The notes under the pieces are model-generated. The model was given only the letters and a program-made list of their open reading frames with translations. It did not search any database and was not told where the DNA came from. A stretch of DNA of 41,028 bases, taken from NCBI GenBank assembly GCA_902761635.1, contig CACWLG010000018.1, positions 1 to 41,028 of the forward strand, read 5' to 3'. Source of the DNA: Oscillospiraceae bacterium (GTDB lineage Bacteria > Bacillota > Clostridia > Oscillospirales > Oscillospiraceae). Positions 7,611 through 17,172 of the stretch are shown here, piece after piece. Made by a program: the position numbers and the translations under genes. The stretch's first letter is position 1; each line of letters opens with the position of its first letter.

Positions 7611-8204
7611 TCAGGACGGCGGAAAGTGTTTACGGCAACACCGCACAATCCGCCTTCGGCATCTCCTGGAAAATTTGTGCCCTGATTTCGTCACTTTTTC
7701 TTGAGGTACACAAAGTACATCTGCGAAAAAGTACTTTTCTTCGATCAGAGCCACCGCATGGGCGGCGATTCCCAGCCCCTCGCCGGAGAAGCCGAGTCCC
7801 TCCTCGGTGGTGGCCTTAACGCTGACACAGTTCGGCTCCACCCCCATGGCCTCGGCCAGGATCTCACGCATGCGGGGAATGAAGGGCGCAAGCTTCGGGC
7901 GCTGGGCAATGACCGTGCAGTCCACGTTGCCGACACGATAGCCGTTTTCAGAGAGGACGCGCCGCACTTCACGCAGAAGCCCCACGCTGTCGGCCCCCTC
8001 GTAGTTCGGGTCATTGTCCGGAAAAAGCTTGCCGATATCCCCGAGGGCAGCCGCGCCGAGCAGGGCGTCCATCAGCGCGTGGGTCAGCACGTCCGCGTCC
8101 GAATGGCCCAGAAGTCCCTTCTCATAAGGGATCTCCACCCCGCCGAGTATGAGCCTGCGCCCCTCGACCAGGCGGTGTACGTCATACCCATGTCCGATTC
8201 GCAT
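7611..8204 (-). CDS. ispF: 2-C-methyl-D-erythritol 2,4-cyclodiphosphate synthase, C-terminally extended
   Basis: IspF converts CDP-ME 2-phosphate to ME-cPP in the MEP isoprenoid pathway. The metal motif is GHGYDVH at residues 4-10, followed by [19 protein letters not shown] and [25 protein letters not shown]. The family normally ends a few residues after this point at about 157-160 residues; here the frame continues to 197. The additional 40 or so residues, from about EEKYFFADV onwards and ending in a very basic Arg/Cys-rich stretch, are translated from the intergenic repeat at 7634-7732 plus 7 codons. The start at 8204 has GGGGGG 6 bases upstream and lies inside the end of ispD (23-base overlap). 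The core is certain; the effect of the tail is unknown. Confidence 0.93.
   Translation of the reverse strand: MRIGHGYDVHRLVEGRRLILGGVEIPYEKGLLGHSDADVLTHALMDALLGAAALGDIGKLFPDNDPNYEGADSVGLLREVRRVLSENGYRVGNVDCTVIAQRPKLAPFIPRMREILAEAMGVEPNCVSVKATTEEGLGFSGEGLGIAAHAVALIEEKYFFADVLCVPQEKVTKSGHKFSRRCRRRIVRCCRKHFPPS
7634..7732. repeat. Intergenic repeat copy inside the ispF 3' end
   Basis: The segment 7634-7691 is collinear with 40935-40993 (same GGCAAYACCGCAYAAT head and GAAAATTTG block). The central 24 bases (7701-7724), bounded by ACTTTTTC (7693-7700) and GAAAAAGT (7725-7732), are in the opposite orientation to those at 41003-41026. The element is translated as the tail of IspF. Confidence 0.75.
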
Positions 8205-8925
8205 TCCATTCCCCCCTGTTCTGTACGATCGCCCTGGCAGCAACCAGGTCATCCGGTGTTGTGATCTTGAGGTTCTCCGGCTCCCCCTCCACAGCGAAGG
8301 TCCTGACCCCCATCATGTCCATGGCGGAGCAGTCGTCCGTCAGGGGCAGGCCCTCTTCAACCGCCTTGGTGAGAGCGCCCTTGATGAGGTCCGCCTCAAA
8401 GACCTGCGGCGTCTGTACCCGGCGGGTAACGCTGCGGTCCACGGTGCCGGTGATGAAGCCCTTTTTGTCCACGACCTTCAGCGTGTCGGCGCACTCGACG
8501 GCAGGGACTGCCGCCCGGTATTTCTGCGCGGCCTCCACCGTGCGCTTGATCAGCTCCTGAGAGACAAGGGGTCTTGCCCCATCGTGGATGGCGATGTACT
8601 CTGCCCCGTGCCGGACAGCCGAGACGCCCGCGAGCGCCGATTCCATGCGTGTTGCCCCGCCGCTGACGATCCGCTTTACCTTGTTCAGCCCGTTTTTAAA
8701 GCAGAGATCGGCAATCTCCTCAAGCTTCTCCGTTTTGGTCACGATGATGATTTCGTCGATATACGCATTGTTCTCGAAGGCAAGGATCGTTCTGGCCAGC
8801 ACCGGCATGGCGCCAAGCTTCATCATGATCTTGTCGGTGCCCATGCGCTGGGAGCTGCCTGCGGCGACAATGACCGCGGAGCAGACCGGTTTCTTCTTAT
8901 CCTTCCTGAGCGAACGGCAGTTCAT
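8182..8925 (-). CDS. ispD: 2-C-methyl-D-erythritol 4-phosphate cytidylyltransferase
   Basis: A 247-residue IspD that joins CTP and MEP to give CDP-ME, in the MEP pathway. The nucleotide-binding motif [15 protein letters not shown] starts near residue 18. [16 protein letters not shown] and the C-terminal [11 protein letters not shown] segment are typical. A charged N-terminal extension of about 15 residues precedes the motif. AAGGAGG lies about 8 bases before the ATG. The 3' end overlaps ispF by 23 bases, the usual ispD-ispF coupling. mreB is immediately upstream in the operon. Confidence 0.95.
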   Translation of the reverse strand: MNCRSLRKDKKKPVCSAVIVAAGSSQRMGTDKIMMKLGAMPVLARTILAFENNAYIDEIIIVTKTEKLEEIADLCFKNGLNKVKRIVSGGATRMESALAGVSAVRHGAEYIAIHDGARPLVSQELIKRTVEAAQKYRAAVPAVECADTLKVVDKKGFITGTVDRSVTRRVQTPQVFEADLIKGALTKAVEEGLPLTDDCSAMDMMGVRTFAVEGEPENLKITTPDDLVAARAIVQNRGEWNANRTWV

Positions 8926-8965
8926 ATCTCCGCCTCCTTATCAACACCTGATTGCAACTATACTT

Positions 8966-9997
8966 TCAGCCTTTCAGCTGGCGTTTGCGGTAAAAGTTCA
9001 TCATCCCGTCCTGCAGCATGTCCAGGTGCATCAGCATTTTGCCGGCCCCGTAGGCGGCGCAGGAGATCGCATCGTCCACCACCAGGGTGCGGATGCCGGT
9101 GCTGCGCTCGATGAGGCGGTCGATGCCGTAGATGAGGCTGCCGCCGCCGGACATGATGATGCCGTTTTTGTCGAGGTCGCCCACGAGCTGGGGCGGGGTG
9201 CTCTCCAGAACGATGTGGATGGTCTCAAGTATGCGGTTCATCGGCTCCACGAAGGCTTCGATGAGCTCCGTGGAGCTCACGCGCACGGTCTTCGGCAGCC
9301 CGTTGGAAAGATCCCGGCCCTTGACCTCCTCATAGCTGATATCCGGCCTCTGGATCACGCAGCCGATGCTGCGCTTGAGCTCCTCGGCCGTACTCAGACC
9401 GATGAGCAGATCGTATTTGCGGCGGATGAATTTGACGATGGATTCATCAAAGCTGGTCCCCGCAACCTTGATGGACTGGCACTCCACCACGCCGCCGCCG
9501 GAGACCACCGCCACCTCCGTGGTGCCGCCGCCGATGTCGATGATCATATGTCCGTCCGCCTTGGAGATGTCCACGCCTGCGCCCATGGCGGTGGCAACGG
9601 CAGTCTCCAGCAGATAGACCTTGCGGGCGCCGGCTTCGATGGCGGCGTCGATGACGGCCCGCTCCTCCACGCCGGTGATGGAGCTGGGCACGCAGGCCAG
9701 CACGCAGGGCTTGAAGAGGCTGAAGGAGGTGATGCGGTTGACAAGCTCACGCAGCATCTGGGCCGTGATCTCATAGTCCGAGATCACCCCGGCGTTGACC
9801 GGGTGGATCGCCACGATATTGGCGGGCGTGCGCCCCAGCATTTTCTGCGCGTCCTGGCCGATCTTCAGGATCTTGCCGCTGAACTTGTCCACCGCGACAA
9901 CGGTCGGCTCCCTCGCCACGACGCCCTTCCCCTGCTCAAAGAGCAGCGTGGAGGATGTGCCGAGGTCAACGGCTATATCTCTTTCAAACAGATTCAT
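8966..9997 (-). CDS. mreB: Rod-shape-determining protein MreB
   Basis: A 343-residue actin-like filament protein organising lateral wall synthesis at the inner membrane. Actin-fold motifs are present: VDLGTSSTLL (phosphate 1), MIIDIGGGTTEVAVVS (phosphate 2), IIMSGGGSLIYGID (adenosine) and LETAVATAMGAG. The N-terminal MNLFERDIAVDLG is typical of MreB/Mbl. GAGGAG precedes the ATG at 9997. mreC and mreD are not adjacent; the gene sits between comFC and ispD, so it may be one of several paralogues (MreB/Mbl). Confidence 0.95.
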   Translation of the reverse strand: MNLFERDIAVDLGTSSTLLFEQGKGVVAREPTVVAVDKFSGKILKIGQDAQKMLGRTPANIVAIHPVNAGVISDYEITAQMLRELVNRITSFSLFKPCVLACVPSSITGVEERAVIDAAIEAGARKVYLLETAVATAMGAGVDISKADGHMIIDIGGGTTEVAVVSGGGVVECQSIKVAGTSFDESIVKFIRRKYDLLIGLSTAEELKRSIGCVIQRPDISYEEVKGRDLSNGLPKTVRVSSTELIEAFVEPMNRILETIHIVLESTPPQLVGDLDKNGIIMSGGGSLIYGIDRLIERSTGIRTLVVDDAISCAAYGAGKMLMHLDMLQDGMMNFYRKRQLKG

Positions 9998-10017
9998 TCT
10001 ATATCTCCTCTATTGCC

Positions 10018-10662
10018 TCAGTGCCTTGAGGCGGCCGCGGCGGCCCAGACTTCGGCGCACCCGGCCTTTTTCAGCGTCAGGGCACACTCGGATAAAGTCG
10101 CGCCCGTCGTGACGATATCGTCGATCACCAGGATTCGTTTGCCATTGACCCTCTCCGGTGTGCAGCAGGCATAGACGCCTTTGGCATTCTCTCTGCGTCT
10201 TTGCGCATCGCCCATCCCCGACTGGGGTTTGGTGTCCACCCGCTTTTCCAGCAGCTTTTCGCAGGGCAGGCCCAGCCTTTCGGCCGTCGCCTCCGCCAGG
10301 ATGCGGGCCTGATCGTAGCCCCGGGACCGCAGCCGTTTGCGGCTCAGGGGTACCCATGTAATACTATCGCAGGAAATTCCCGATTCGTCAATACATTTTG
10401 CGAGAAATTCCGCATAGGCCGGTCCGTATGCGGTCAAGCCGCGGAATTTGTAGCGCAGGATGGACTCGCGCACCGGCCCCTCATAGCGAAAGGGCGCGAT
10501 GCAGAATGTTACATGCGGAAGGTCCCGGCGAAAGCCGCTCCCTTCATGCTTCTTTCGGCAGAAACGGCAGACGCCCTCCTCTCCCTCCCGCAGAAACCGC
10601 CGGCAGAATGCGCAGCGGGGCGGATAGAGGAGGTCGAGGAGCCGATCGAGAAAGCGCTTCAT
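10018..10662 (-). CDS. comFC: ComFC-like double zinc-ribbon phosphoribosyltransferase
   Basis: A 214-residue ComFC/GntX family protein linked to natural transformation and DNA uptake. Four N-terminal cysteines (CAFC near residue 16, CRFC near 32) form a zinc ribbon. The C-terminal phosphoribosyltransferase fold carries the PRPP motif ILVIDDIVTTGATL. The ATG at 10662 overlaps the recD2 stop as ATGA, and GGAGG lies 11 bases upstream, which decides against the upstream TTG at 10671. It follows the helicase gene recD2 in the operon. No other com genes are in the window. Confidence 0.9.
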   Translation of the reverse strand: MKRFLDRLLDLLYPPRCAFCRRFLREGEEGVCRFCRKKHEGSGFRRDLPHVTFCIAPFRYEGPVRESILRYKFRGLTAYGPAYAEFLAKCIDESGISCDSITWVPLSRKRLRSRGYDQARILAEATAERLGLPCEKLLEKRVDTKPQSGMGDAQRRRENAKGVYACCTPERVNGKRILVIDDIVTTGATLSECALTLKKAGCAEVWAAAAASRH

Positions 10663-12878
10663 ACGCCGCAAAGCCTCCGCAGTCTGACCCGCAGGGCTGT
10701 ATAGCGCCTGGACTGCCGGAAGTTGTCGATCATCTGGTGGGCAGTCTGATCGTCCCCCACGAGGATCAAAAGCTCCTTCGCCCTTGTGACCGCAGTGTAC
10801 AGCACGCCACGCGTCATCAGAAGCTGAGAGCTGCCGCCGAGAGCGAGGATCACCGCCCGGTACTCACTGCCCTGCGCCTTATGTACTGTGATGGCCCAGG
10901 CATGCTCAAGCTCGGTCAGTGCGTCAAAGCCGTAAGTCGCCAGGTGCCCGTCAAAGTCGATGGTAAGCGTCTCGTTCTCCGGGTCGATCCTGCGCAGGAT
11001 GCCCATGTCGCCGTTGTAGATGCCGGTGCCTGTCTCGGTATTGTCGGCATTCCGCCACAGGATATCGTAGTTGTTGCGCACCTGCATCACCCGGTCCCCC
11101 TCGCGGAAAACCAGGTCTCCGAAGGGCTTTTCCTTCCTGTCGGGCGCGGGCGGATTGAGCGCCTCCTGCAGCCTGCGGTTGAGGTTGACGGTGCCGGTCT
11201 CCCCTTTGCGTGTGGGCGAGAGCACCTGGATCTCCTCAGGCGGGATATGCATTTTTCCCGGCAGGCGCACGGCGCAGAGCTCGGTGATCGTCTCCACGCA
11301 GCTGCCGCCCTGTATTCTTTTGAGCCGGAAAAAATCCCCGGCATTTTCGGAAAAATCTGGGTGCTCGCCGCGATTGATCATATGGGCGTTGCGGATGATG
11401 CGGCTGCCCCCGTTCTGCCGGAAGATTTCCGTGAGGCGCACGGCCGCGACCACCTGGCTTCGAAGCAGAGCGGAGAACACATTCCCCGGCCCCACGGACG
11501 GGAGCTGATCGGCATCGCCCACAAGCACGAGCCTGGCATCCGGCGGCAGGGCCCGCAGCAGCGCGTCCATGAGCTGGATATCCACCATGGAACACTCATC
11601 CAGGATGACGGCGTCACAGTCCAGGCGCTCTCCCTCATCCTTGGTGAAGACCACCCGGTCCCCCTCCTCATCGAATTTCGCGCCGAGCATACGGTGGACC
11701 GTGGCGGCTTCTCTCCCGGTGAGCTCGGTCATGCGCTTGGCGGCGCGTCCCGTCGGCGCGCACAGCAGGGTCTTGAGGCCCAGCGAGTCAAACATGGCGA
11801 GGATCGCGCGGATCGAGGTGGTCTTGCCGGTTCCGGGCCCGCCCGTGATGACCAGAAGCTGGTTTTTCAGCGCCAGCTCCAGCGTCTGCCGCTGCATGGG
11901 GGCATAGCGGATGCCCTGCTGGACCTCCAGCCTTTCAAGCAGCTTTTCGGTATTGAACGTATCCCGGTACTCCCGCCTGCTCATGCGGGCAAAGCATTCA
12001 GCGGCATTGGTCTCCGCCTCGTAAAGCTCCGGCAGATAGCAGGCCTCGACCCCGGCGATCTCCTCATAGCGAAGGCGCAGATCCTCGATCATCTCGCCGA
12101 TACACGCATCCGCCTCCGCCGCCTGCACGCCGATCAGCTCCGCCGTGACGGCGGCGAGCTTTTCCCGGGGAATAAAGCAGTGTCCGTTGCCGGTATTGTG
12201 CATGAGTTCAAAGAGGATCGCGGCGGCGATGCGGTTTTTGCTGTTCTCTCCCATGCCGAGGCCCATCGCCATCTCATCGGCCTCCCGAAAGCTGCCGCCG
12301 ATGAGCGAGCTGCAGAGCAGGTAGGGGTTTTCCCGCAGCTCTTCCAGCGCCTTATCGCCGTAGTATTTATACGCCCTGAGCGCAAGCACCGGGCGCAGAC
12401 CGAAGGAGCAGACAAACTCCATCAGCATGCGAAGCCCTGCCTGCTGGCGAAAGCTTTTGGAGATCTGCTGCGCCTTGGCGGAGCTGATGCCGCGGATCTC
12501 AGCCAGCTCCTGCGGTTTATTGAGGATCACGTCCAGGGTCCGCTCGCCGAAGCGGTCTACGATCAGCGACGCCGTTGCGGGGCCCACGCCCTTGACCGAG
12601 CCGCCGGCAAGAAACTGATAGATGGCCGGGGCCGTACTCGGCAGGAAGCGCTGGGCAAACTCGGCCTTGAACTGCCTGCCGTGGACATTGTGGGTCATCC
12701 ACTCGCCCGAGAGGATCATCGACTCCCCGGGCGCAGCGAAGGGAAAGCAGCCGACGACCGTGACCGTCTCGCCGCTGTCGTTTCGCAGCCTGAGAACAGT
12801 ATAACCGTTTTCCTCGTTTTTAAAGATGACCGTCTCTACGGTCCCGGAGAGCTCCTGGTAATCCAGTTCCTGATCCAT
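10659..12878 (-). CDS. recD2: RecD2-type SF1 DNA helicase
   Basis: A 739-residue 5'-3' helicase of the RecD2/TraA family, acting in DNA repair without RecBC. An N-terminal OB-like region (SGTVETVIFKNEENGYTVL) and helix-hairpin-helix repeats (GVGPATASLIVDRFG, IRGISSAKAQQIS) precede the motor. Walker A is ITGGPGTGKTTSIRAIL near residue 335; motif II is VILDECSMVD; the C-terminal SF1 motif is WAITVHKAQGSEYRAVIL. GAGGTG lies a few bases before the ATG at 12878. It heads a minus-strand run with comFC, mreB, ispD and ispF. Confidence 0.94.
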   Translation of the reverse strand: MDQELDYQELSGTVETVIFKNEENGYTVLRLRNDSGETVTVVGCFPFAAPGESMILSGEWMTHNVHGRQFKAEFAQRFLPSTAPAIYQFLAGGSVKGVGPATASLIVDRFGERTLDVILNKPQELAEIRGISSAKAQQISKSFRQQAGLRMLMEFVCSFGLRPVLALRAYKYYGDKALEELRENPYLLCSSLIGGSFREADEMAMGLGMGENSKNRIAAAILFELMHNTGNGHCFIPREKLAAVTAELIGVQAAEADACIGEMIEDLRLRYEEIAGVEACYLPELYEAETNAAECFARMSRREYRDTFNTEKLLERLEVQQGIRYAPMQRQTLELALKNQLLVITGGPGTGKTTSIRAILAMFDSLGLKTLLCAPTGRAAKRMTELTGREAATVHRMLGAKFDEEGDRVVFTKDEGERLDCDAVILDECSMVDIQLMDALLRALPPDARLVLVGDADQLPSVGPGNVFSALLRSQVVAAVRLTEIFRQNGGSRIIRNAHMINRGEHPDFSENAGDFFRLKRIQGGSCVETITELCAVRLPGKMHIPPEEIQVLSPTRKGETGTVNLNRRLQEALNPPAPDRKEKPFGDLVFREGDRVMQVRNNYDILWRNADNTETGTGIYNGDMGILRRIDPENETLTIDFDGHLATYGFDALTELEHAWAITVHKAQGSEYRAVILALGGSSQLLMTRGVLYTAVTRAKELLILVGDDQTAHQMIDNFRQSRRYTALRVRLRRLCGV

Positions 12879-12907
12879 GGGCCACCTCGCCGTCAAGTAT
12901 TATCCGT

Positions 12908-12968
12908 AAATCCCCATGCGGCAATACCGCACCACGATAAATGAAAAGCCCTGTCGGCATGGGGATTT
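12908..12968. repeat. Hairpin containing a copy of the intergenic repeat core
   Basis: A perfect 12-bp inverted repeat (12908-12919 / 12957-12968) encloses a loop that begins with GGCAATACCGCA (12920-12931), the 12-base core shared with the repeats at 1580 and 40935. It lies just upstream of recD2 on the minus strand. Confidence 0.6.
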
Positions 12969-12970
12969 TC

Positions 12971-13014
12971 ACGCATGTCATTCGGTTGCCGCGTCAGCGG
13001 CGAGAATGACGCGT
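12971..13014. other. Second hairpin between uvrA and recD2
   Basis: ACGC plus GTCATTC (12971-12983) pairs with GAATGACGCGT (13004-13014), with inner GCCGC/GCGGC pairs around a four-base loop. It is the middle of three adjacent hairpins filling the gap between uvrA and recD2, in which no gene was seen. Confidence 0.55.
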
Positions 13015-13024
13015 TTGAATCAAA

Positions 13025-13058
13025 TTTTACTATGGAAGCGTCAGCTTTCATAGTAAAA
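13025..13058 (-). terminator. Hairpin overlapping the uvrA 3' end
   Basis: Arms 13025-13039 and 13044-13058 pair over 15 positions with one mismatch around a GTCA loop. The right arm encodes the last codons of uvrA. On the minus strand only TTT follows the stem, so it is a weak intrinsic terminator at best, or a 3'-end structure. Confidence 0.55.
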
Positions 13059-15873
13059 AGGGCTTCAAAAAGTGCCCTGTAAAGCTCGCCTCACATTTGG
13101 CGCAGCCCTCCGGGGTGCCGGAGAAGACCAGGTTCCCGCCCTGGTCGCCCCCCTCGGGCCCCAGGTCGATCACCGTATCGGCCACTTTGATGACATCCAG
13201 ATTATGCTCGATGACAACGACGGTGTTGCCCGCGTCCACAAGCTTGTCCAGGATGTTGATGAGCCGGTGCACATCGGCGATATGCAGGCCCGTGGTCGGC
13301 TCATCGAGCACATAGACCGTCTGACCGGTGCTGCGCTTGGAGAGCTCGGTGGCGAGCTTGACGCGCTGCGCCTCGCCGCCGGAGAGGGTGGTGCTGGACT
13401 GGCCCAGCTTCACATAGCCAAGGCCCACGTCATAGAGCGTTTCGATCTTGTGCAGGATCTTCTGCTGGTTTGCAAAGAAGCCGCAGGCCTCCTCCACCGT
13501 CATGTCCAGCACGTCCGCAATGTTCTTCCCCTTGTATTTGACCTCCAGGGTCTCGCGGTTATAGCGCTTGCCGCCGCACACGTCGCAGGGTACAAACACG
13601 TCGGGGAGAAAGTGCATCTCGACCTTGATGAGTCCGTCTCCGCTGCAGGCCTCGCAGCGCCCTCCCTTGACGTTGAAGGAGAAGCGCCCCTGTCCGTAGC
13701 CGCGCAGCTTCGCATCCTGCGTGGAAGCGAAGAGGTCGCGGATATCGTTGAAAACGCCGGTGTAGGTCGCGGGATTGGAGCGCGGCGTGCGCCCGATGGG
13801 ACTCTGGTCCAGGGCGATCACCTTGTCCACATACTCCAGGCCCTCGATGCCATCGCTCTTGCCTGGTCGCACCTTGATGCGGTTTTTGACCGCGGCAAGG
13901 GTTTTATAGAGCACCTCGTTGATCAGAGACGATTTGCCGCTGCCGGAAACCCCCGTCACGCACACGAACTGCCCGAGCGGGATTTCCACGTCGATATTCT
14001 TCAGGTTATTCTCCCGCGCCCCGCGAATGAGGAGGCTGTGTCCGTTCCCCTTCCGGCGCTCGCTCGGGACGGGGATGAACTTCTTCCCGCTCAGATACTG
14101 GCCCGTGACGGATTCCGGGCAGGCGCAGAGATCTTCGATACTGCCTGCGGCGACAACGGTGCCGCCGTTGACGCCCGCCCCGGGGCCGATGTCGACCACA
14201 TAGTCGGCCGCGCGCATGGTCTCCTCATCATGCTCCACCACGATCAGGGTGTTGCCGAGGTCCCGGAGCTGCCGCAGGGTGCGGAGGAGCTTTTCGTTAT
14301 CCCGCTGGTGCAGGCCGATGCTCGGCTCATCGAGGATATACAGCACCCCCATCAGGCTCGAGCCGATCTGCGTGGCAAGGCGGATGCGCTGGGTCTCGCC
14401 GCCGGAGAGGGTCGCTGCCGAACGGGAGAGCGTGAGATAACCGAGACCCACGCTTGTGAGAAAGCCGAGGCGGGCGCGTATCTCCTTCAAAATCCGCTCC
14501 GCAATGAGGCGATCCTTCTCGCTGAGGGTGAGCTGCTCGATAAAGTCCAGAGCTTTCACGACCGAGAGATCGGAAAACTCCGCAATGCTCATCCCGCCCA
14601 CCGTCACGGCGAGGGCGGTTTTCTTGAGCCGCTGTCCATGGCACTCGGGGCATTCCACCTCCGCCATGCACTCCTCGATGTCGGCGCGCATGGCAGGGCT
14701 CTGTGTCTCGCGGTAGCGGCGCTCGAGGTTTGTGACGATGCCCTCAAACTCCCGCTTGATGACCCCGTAGCCCTCGTTTCGCTCATAGCGAAGCTGCAGG
14801 GGCTCCCCCCCGGTGCCGTAGAGGATGGCGTCCATAGCCTCCCTGGAGAGGTCCTTCAGCGGCTCCGTCAGCTTGAAGTGAAAGCGCTTCGACAGAGCCT
14901 CAAAATACATTTTGGAGATGGAGTCTCCTTTGATGTTGTTCCAGCCGGAGGCCACGATCCCTCCGTCCATGATAGAGAGGTTGGGATTTGGCATGATGAG
15001 CTCCGGGTCCACCAGAAGCTGAACGCCGAGGCCCGTACAGGTCGGGCAGGCGCCGTGGGGATTGTTGAAGGAGAAAAGCCGCGGCGCCAGCTCTTCGATA
15101 GAGATGCCGCAGTCCTCACACGCGTAGTTCTGCGAAAAACTCAGAAGCTCGTCCTCTCCAGCGTCCACATAGAGGATGCCGCCGGAGAGGGCCAGGGCCG
15201 TCTCGGCAGAGTCGGTCAGTCGGCGCACGATCTCGGGTTTGAGGATCAGGCGGTCCACAATGATCTCGATATTGTGCTTCTTGTTCTTCTCAAGACGGAT
15301 CTCTTCCCCCAGGTCATAGACGATGCCGTCGATGCGCGCGCGCACATAGCCGGATTTCTTCGCGTCCTCCAGGACCTTGATATGCTCGCCCTTCTTTCCG
15401 CGGATCACCGGGGAGAGAAGCTGCAGACGCGTCCCCTCCGGCAGGGCCATGATACGGTCCACGATCTGGTCGATGGACTGCTGCCGGATCTCTTTGCCGC
15501 ATTTGGGGCAATGCGGCACGCCGATGCGCGCCCAGAGAAGACGCATATAGTCATGGATCTCCGTCACCGTGCCGACAGTGGAACGGGGGTTTTTGGAGGT
15601 GGTCTTCTGGTCAATGGAGATGGCGGGCGACAGGCCCTCGATATAGTCCACGTCCGGCTTGTCCATCTGTCCGAGGAACATCCGGGCATAGGAGCTCAGG
15701 CTCTCCACATAGCGGCGCTGGCCCTCGGCATAGATGGTGTCGAAGGCAAGGCTCGATTTCCCGCTGCCGGAGAGACCCGTGATGACCACGAGCTTGTCCC
15801 GGGGGATCTCCACGTCAATATTCTTCAAATTGTTTTCACGGGCACCTTTGATAAAAATGCTGTTCTGCAGCAT
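13048..15873 (-). CDS. uvrA: Excinuclease ABC subunit A
   Basis: A 941-residue ABC-type damage sensor of nucleotide excision repair, which loads UvrB at bulky DNA lesions. Two ATPase modules are present: Walker [21 protein letters not shown] at about residue 31 and [19 protein letters not shown] near 640; signatures [12 protein letters not shown] and [12 protein letters not shown]. Zinc-site cysteine pairs occur near CPKCG, CPECHG and CDVCGG. The length is normal. TAGGAGA lies 7-8 bases before the ATG. It follows the ybaK-like gene by 11 bases, so the two are probably cotranscribed from 16404-16432. Confidence 0.98.
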   Translation of the reverse strand: MLQNSIFIKGARENNLKNIDVEIPRDKLVVITGLSGSGKSSLAFDTIYAEGQRRYVESLSSYARMFLGQMDKPDVDYIEGLSPAISIDQKTTSKNPRSTVGTVTEIHDYMRLLWARIGVPHCPKCGKEIRQQSIDQIVDRIMALPEGTRLQLLSPVIRGKKGEHIKVLEDAKKSGYVRARIDGIVYDLGEEIRLEKNKKHNIEIIVDRLILKPEIVRRLTDSAETALALSGGILYVDAGEDELLSFSQNYACEDCGISIEELAPRLFSFNNPHGACPTCTGLGVQLLVDPELIMPNPNLSIMDGGIVASGWNNIKGDSISKMYFEALSKRFHFKLTEPLKDLSREAMDAILYGTGGEPLQLRYERNEGYGVIKREFEGIVTNLERRYRETQSPAMRADIEECMAEVECPECHGQRLKKTALAVTVGGMSIAEFSDLSVVKALDFIEQLTLSEKDRLIAERILKEIRARLGFLTSVGLGYLTLSRSAATLSGGETQRIRLATQIGSSLMGVLYILDEPSIGLHQRDNEKLLRTLRQLRDLGNTLIVVEHDEETMRAADYVVDIGPGAGVNGGTVVAAGSIEDLCACPESVTGQYLSGKKFIPVPSERRKGNGHSLLIRGARENNLKNIDVEIPLGQFVCVTGVSGSGKSSLINEVLYKTLAAVKNRIKVRPGKSDGIEGLEYVDKVIALDQSPIGRTPRSNPATYTGVFNDIRDLFASTQDAKLRGYGQGRFSFNVKGGRCEACSGDGLIKVEMHFLPDVFVPCDVCGGKRYNRETLEVKYKGKNIADVLDMTVEEACGFFANQQKILHKIETLYDVGLGYVKLGQSSTTLSGGEAQRVKLATELSKRSTGQTVYVLDEPTTGLHIADVHRLINILDKLVDAGNTVVVIEHNLDVIKVADTVIDLGPEGGDQGGNLVFSGTPEGCAKCEASFTGHFLKPFLL

Positions 15874-15884
15874 GGCGGATTCTC

Positions 15885-16361
15885 CTAAACGATCAGATCT
15901 GCGGTCCTGCCGCGGGTAAGGGCGATGAGCGCTGCGGGCGCAAGCTCCACCTGGGCGCCGATCTTCCCGGCGCTGACGGCCATGCTCTCAAGTCCAAGAC
16001 AGCTCTCGTGATAAAAGGTCTCGAACTGTTTCTTCATCCCGACAGGCGAGCAGCCGCCGCGCACGTATCCCGTCAGGGCGTGGATCTCGCTGACGTGGAT
16101 CATGGCAATGGACTTCTCTCCGGCAGCCCTGGCGGCTTTTTTGAGATCCAGCTCCTCCGCCACAGGGATCACGAAGACATAGTTTTTCTTACTGGCCCCG
16201 CGGGTCACCAGGGTTTTGAAGACGCAGGCCGGTTCAAGCCCCGTGAGCATGGCGACTGTCACGCCGTCCACCGCCTCCTCCCCGTGGGGATAGCTGTGGG
16301 CGGTGTAAGGAATCTTCTTTTGTTCGAGCACGCGCATGACGTTGGTCTTATTGTCCGCCAC
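15885..16361 (-). CDS. ybaK: YbaK/EbsC-type Cys-tRNA(Pro) deacylase
   Basis: A 158-residue trans-editing enzyme of the YbaK/ProX fold that hydrolyses mischarged Cys-tRNA(Pro). Family marks are [28 protein letters not shown], the active-site region [16 protein letters not shown] and [16 protein letters not shown]. The frame is open to 16613, but the upstream part is unlike the family. A GTG at 16361 with AAGGGG 11 bases upstream gives the normal length, and the next ATG at 16337 has no ribosome site. uvrA follows 11 bases downstream. Confidence 0.92.
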   Translation of the reverse strand: MADNKTNVMRVLEQKKIPYTAHSYPHGEEAVDGVTVAMLTGLEPACVFKTLVTRGASKKNYVFVIPVAEELDLKKAARAAGEKSIAMIHVSEIHALTGYVRGGCSPVGMKKQFETFYHESCLGLESMAVSAGKIGAQVELAPAALIALTRGRTADLIV

Positions 16362-16403
16362 AGTCCGTGTCGCCCCTTTCGTTTGATTTGCTGTAACTGA
16401 TTG

Positions 16404-16432
16404 ATTATACCGCATTTTCCGTCCTCTTTCAA
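16404..16432 (-). promoter_or_regulatory. Promoter of the ybaK-uvrA operon
   Basis: On the minus strand, -35 TTGAAA (16427-16432), a 17-base spacer and a perfect -10 TATAAT (16404-16409) lie about 45 bases before the GTG start. Confidence 0.75.
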
Positions 16433-16492
16433 CTGTCAGAAAGCGTTTTAGCAGGTAAATTTTCAAATTCAACACCGCCGACGGCGGGAAAA

Positions 16493-16526
16493 GCGTGGGG
16501 GCCGATCCCCAGATCGGCCCCCACGC
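16493..16526 (-). terminator. Intrinsic terminator of the TetR-family gene
   Basis: A perfect 14-bp GC-rich stem (16493-16506 / 16513-16526) with a six-base loop lies 40 bases after the regulator stop, followed on the minus strand by TTTTCCC. Confidence 0.85.
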
Positions 16527-16566
16527 AGCCCCCGATTTTGAACCGTTTTCAGGCGGCGTCTTTCTT

Positions 16567-17124
16567 TCAGTTCTTCTCAAATCTCGCCATGATGTTTTCG
16601 ATGCTGTTGTCAAGGACCCGCAGGACCTTGTCGGTCGTGATTTCTTTCGGAAGCTGCATCCCCTGATCCATCCACTGAGCGATCAGGCCCACGACGATGT
16701 GGGAATAGAACTCCACAATGAACTCAAAATCCTGCCGGTCGATGGAGCGGTCCTCCGCCACGATCTCAGAAAAGCTGCGGATACAGTCGCGCAGGCGGCT
16801 GCGGATATAGCGCAGCATATACATGCGGCTGTTGGAATTGTAAACATTCAGCGCAAAGGCGGAATTGTCCGACAGGTATTTGAACCAGAGCATCACATCG
16901 TGCTTCCAGTTGTCATATACCACTTCTCTCGGGAGGTTTGCATTGGCGTCCTCCTCAAAGACCCACTCCAGCAGATCATACACATCGTTAAAGTGATAAT
17001 AGAAGGTCTGGCGGCTGACGCCGCAGTTGTCCACCAGATCGTTGACCGTGATCTTGTCGATCGGCTTGATGGCCATTATTTTTTTCAGTGCATCCGCGAG
17101 TGCTTTTTTGGTTGAAGAGGCCAT
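16567..17124 (-). CDS. TetR/AcrR-family transcriptional regulator (DhaS-like)
   Basis: A 185-residue one-component regulator. The N-terminal helix-turn-helix (KITVNDLVDNCGVSRQTFYYHF, residues about 23-44) is followed by an all-helical ligand/dimer domain of the type seen in DhaS-like Firmicutes TetR proteins. AGGAGG lies six bases before the ATG at 17124; upstream open frame is ignored. It is transcribed divergently from the ArsC/Spx-like gene, and the shared 180-base region carries two inverted repeats, so it probably represses itself and that neighbour. The ligand is unknown. Confidence 0.85.
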   Translation of the reverse strand: MASSTKKALADALKKIMAIKPIDKITVNDLVDNCGVSRQTFYYHFNDVYDLLEWVFEEDANANLPREVVYDNWKHDVMLWFKYLSDNSAFALNVYNSNSRMYMLRYIRSRLRDCIRSFSEIVAEDRSIDRQDFEFIVEFYSHIVVGLIAQWMDQGMQLPKEITTDKVLRVLDNSIENIMARFEKN

Positions 17125-17172
17125 GTTGATCCTCCTGGAATCCGCGTTGAAAGCGTATAATAAATTGCTGTA

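Noticed and set aside
13072-15888. Very long open frames opposite uvrA, recD2, SNF2, M18 and the helicase gene
   Set aside because: They mirror well-recognised genes codon for codon in GC-rich DNA, have no ribosome sites and no recognisable domains; they are antisense shadows.
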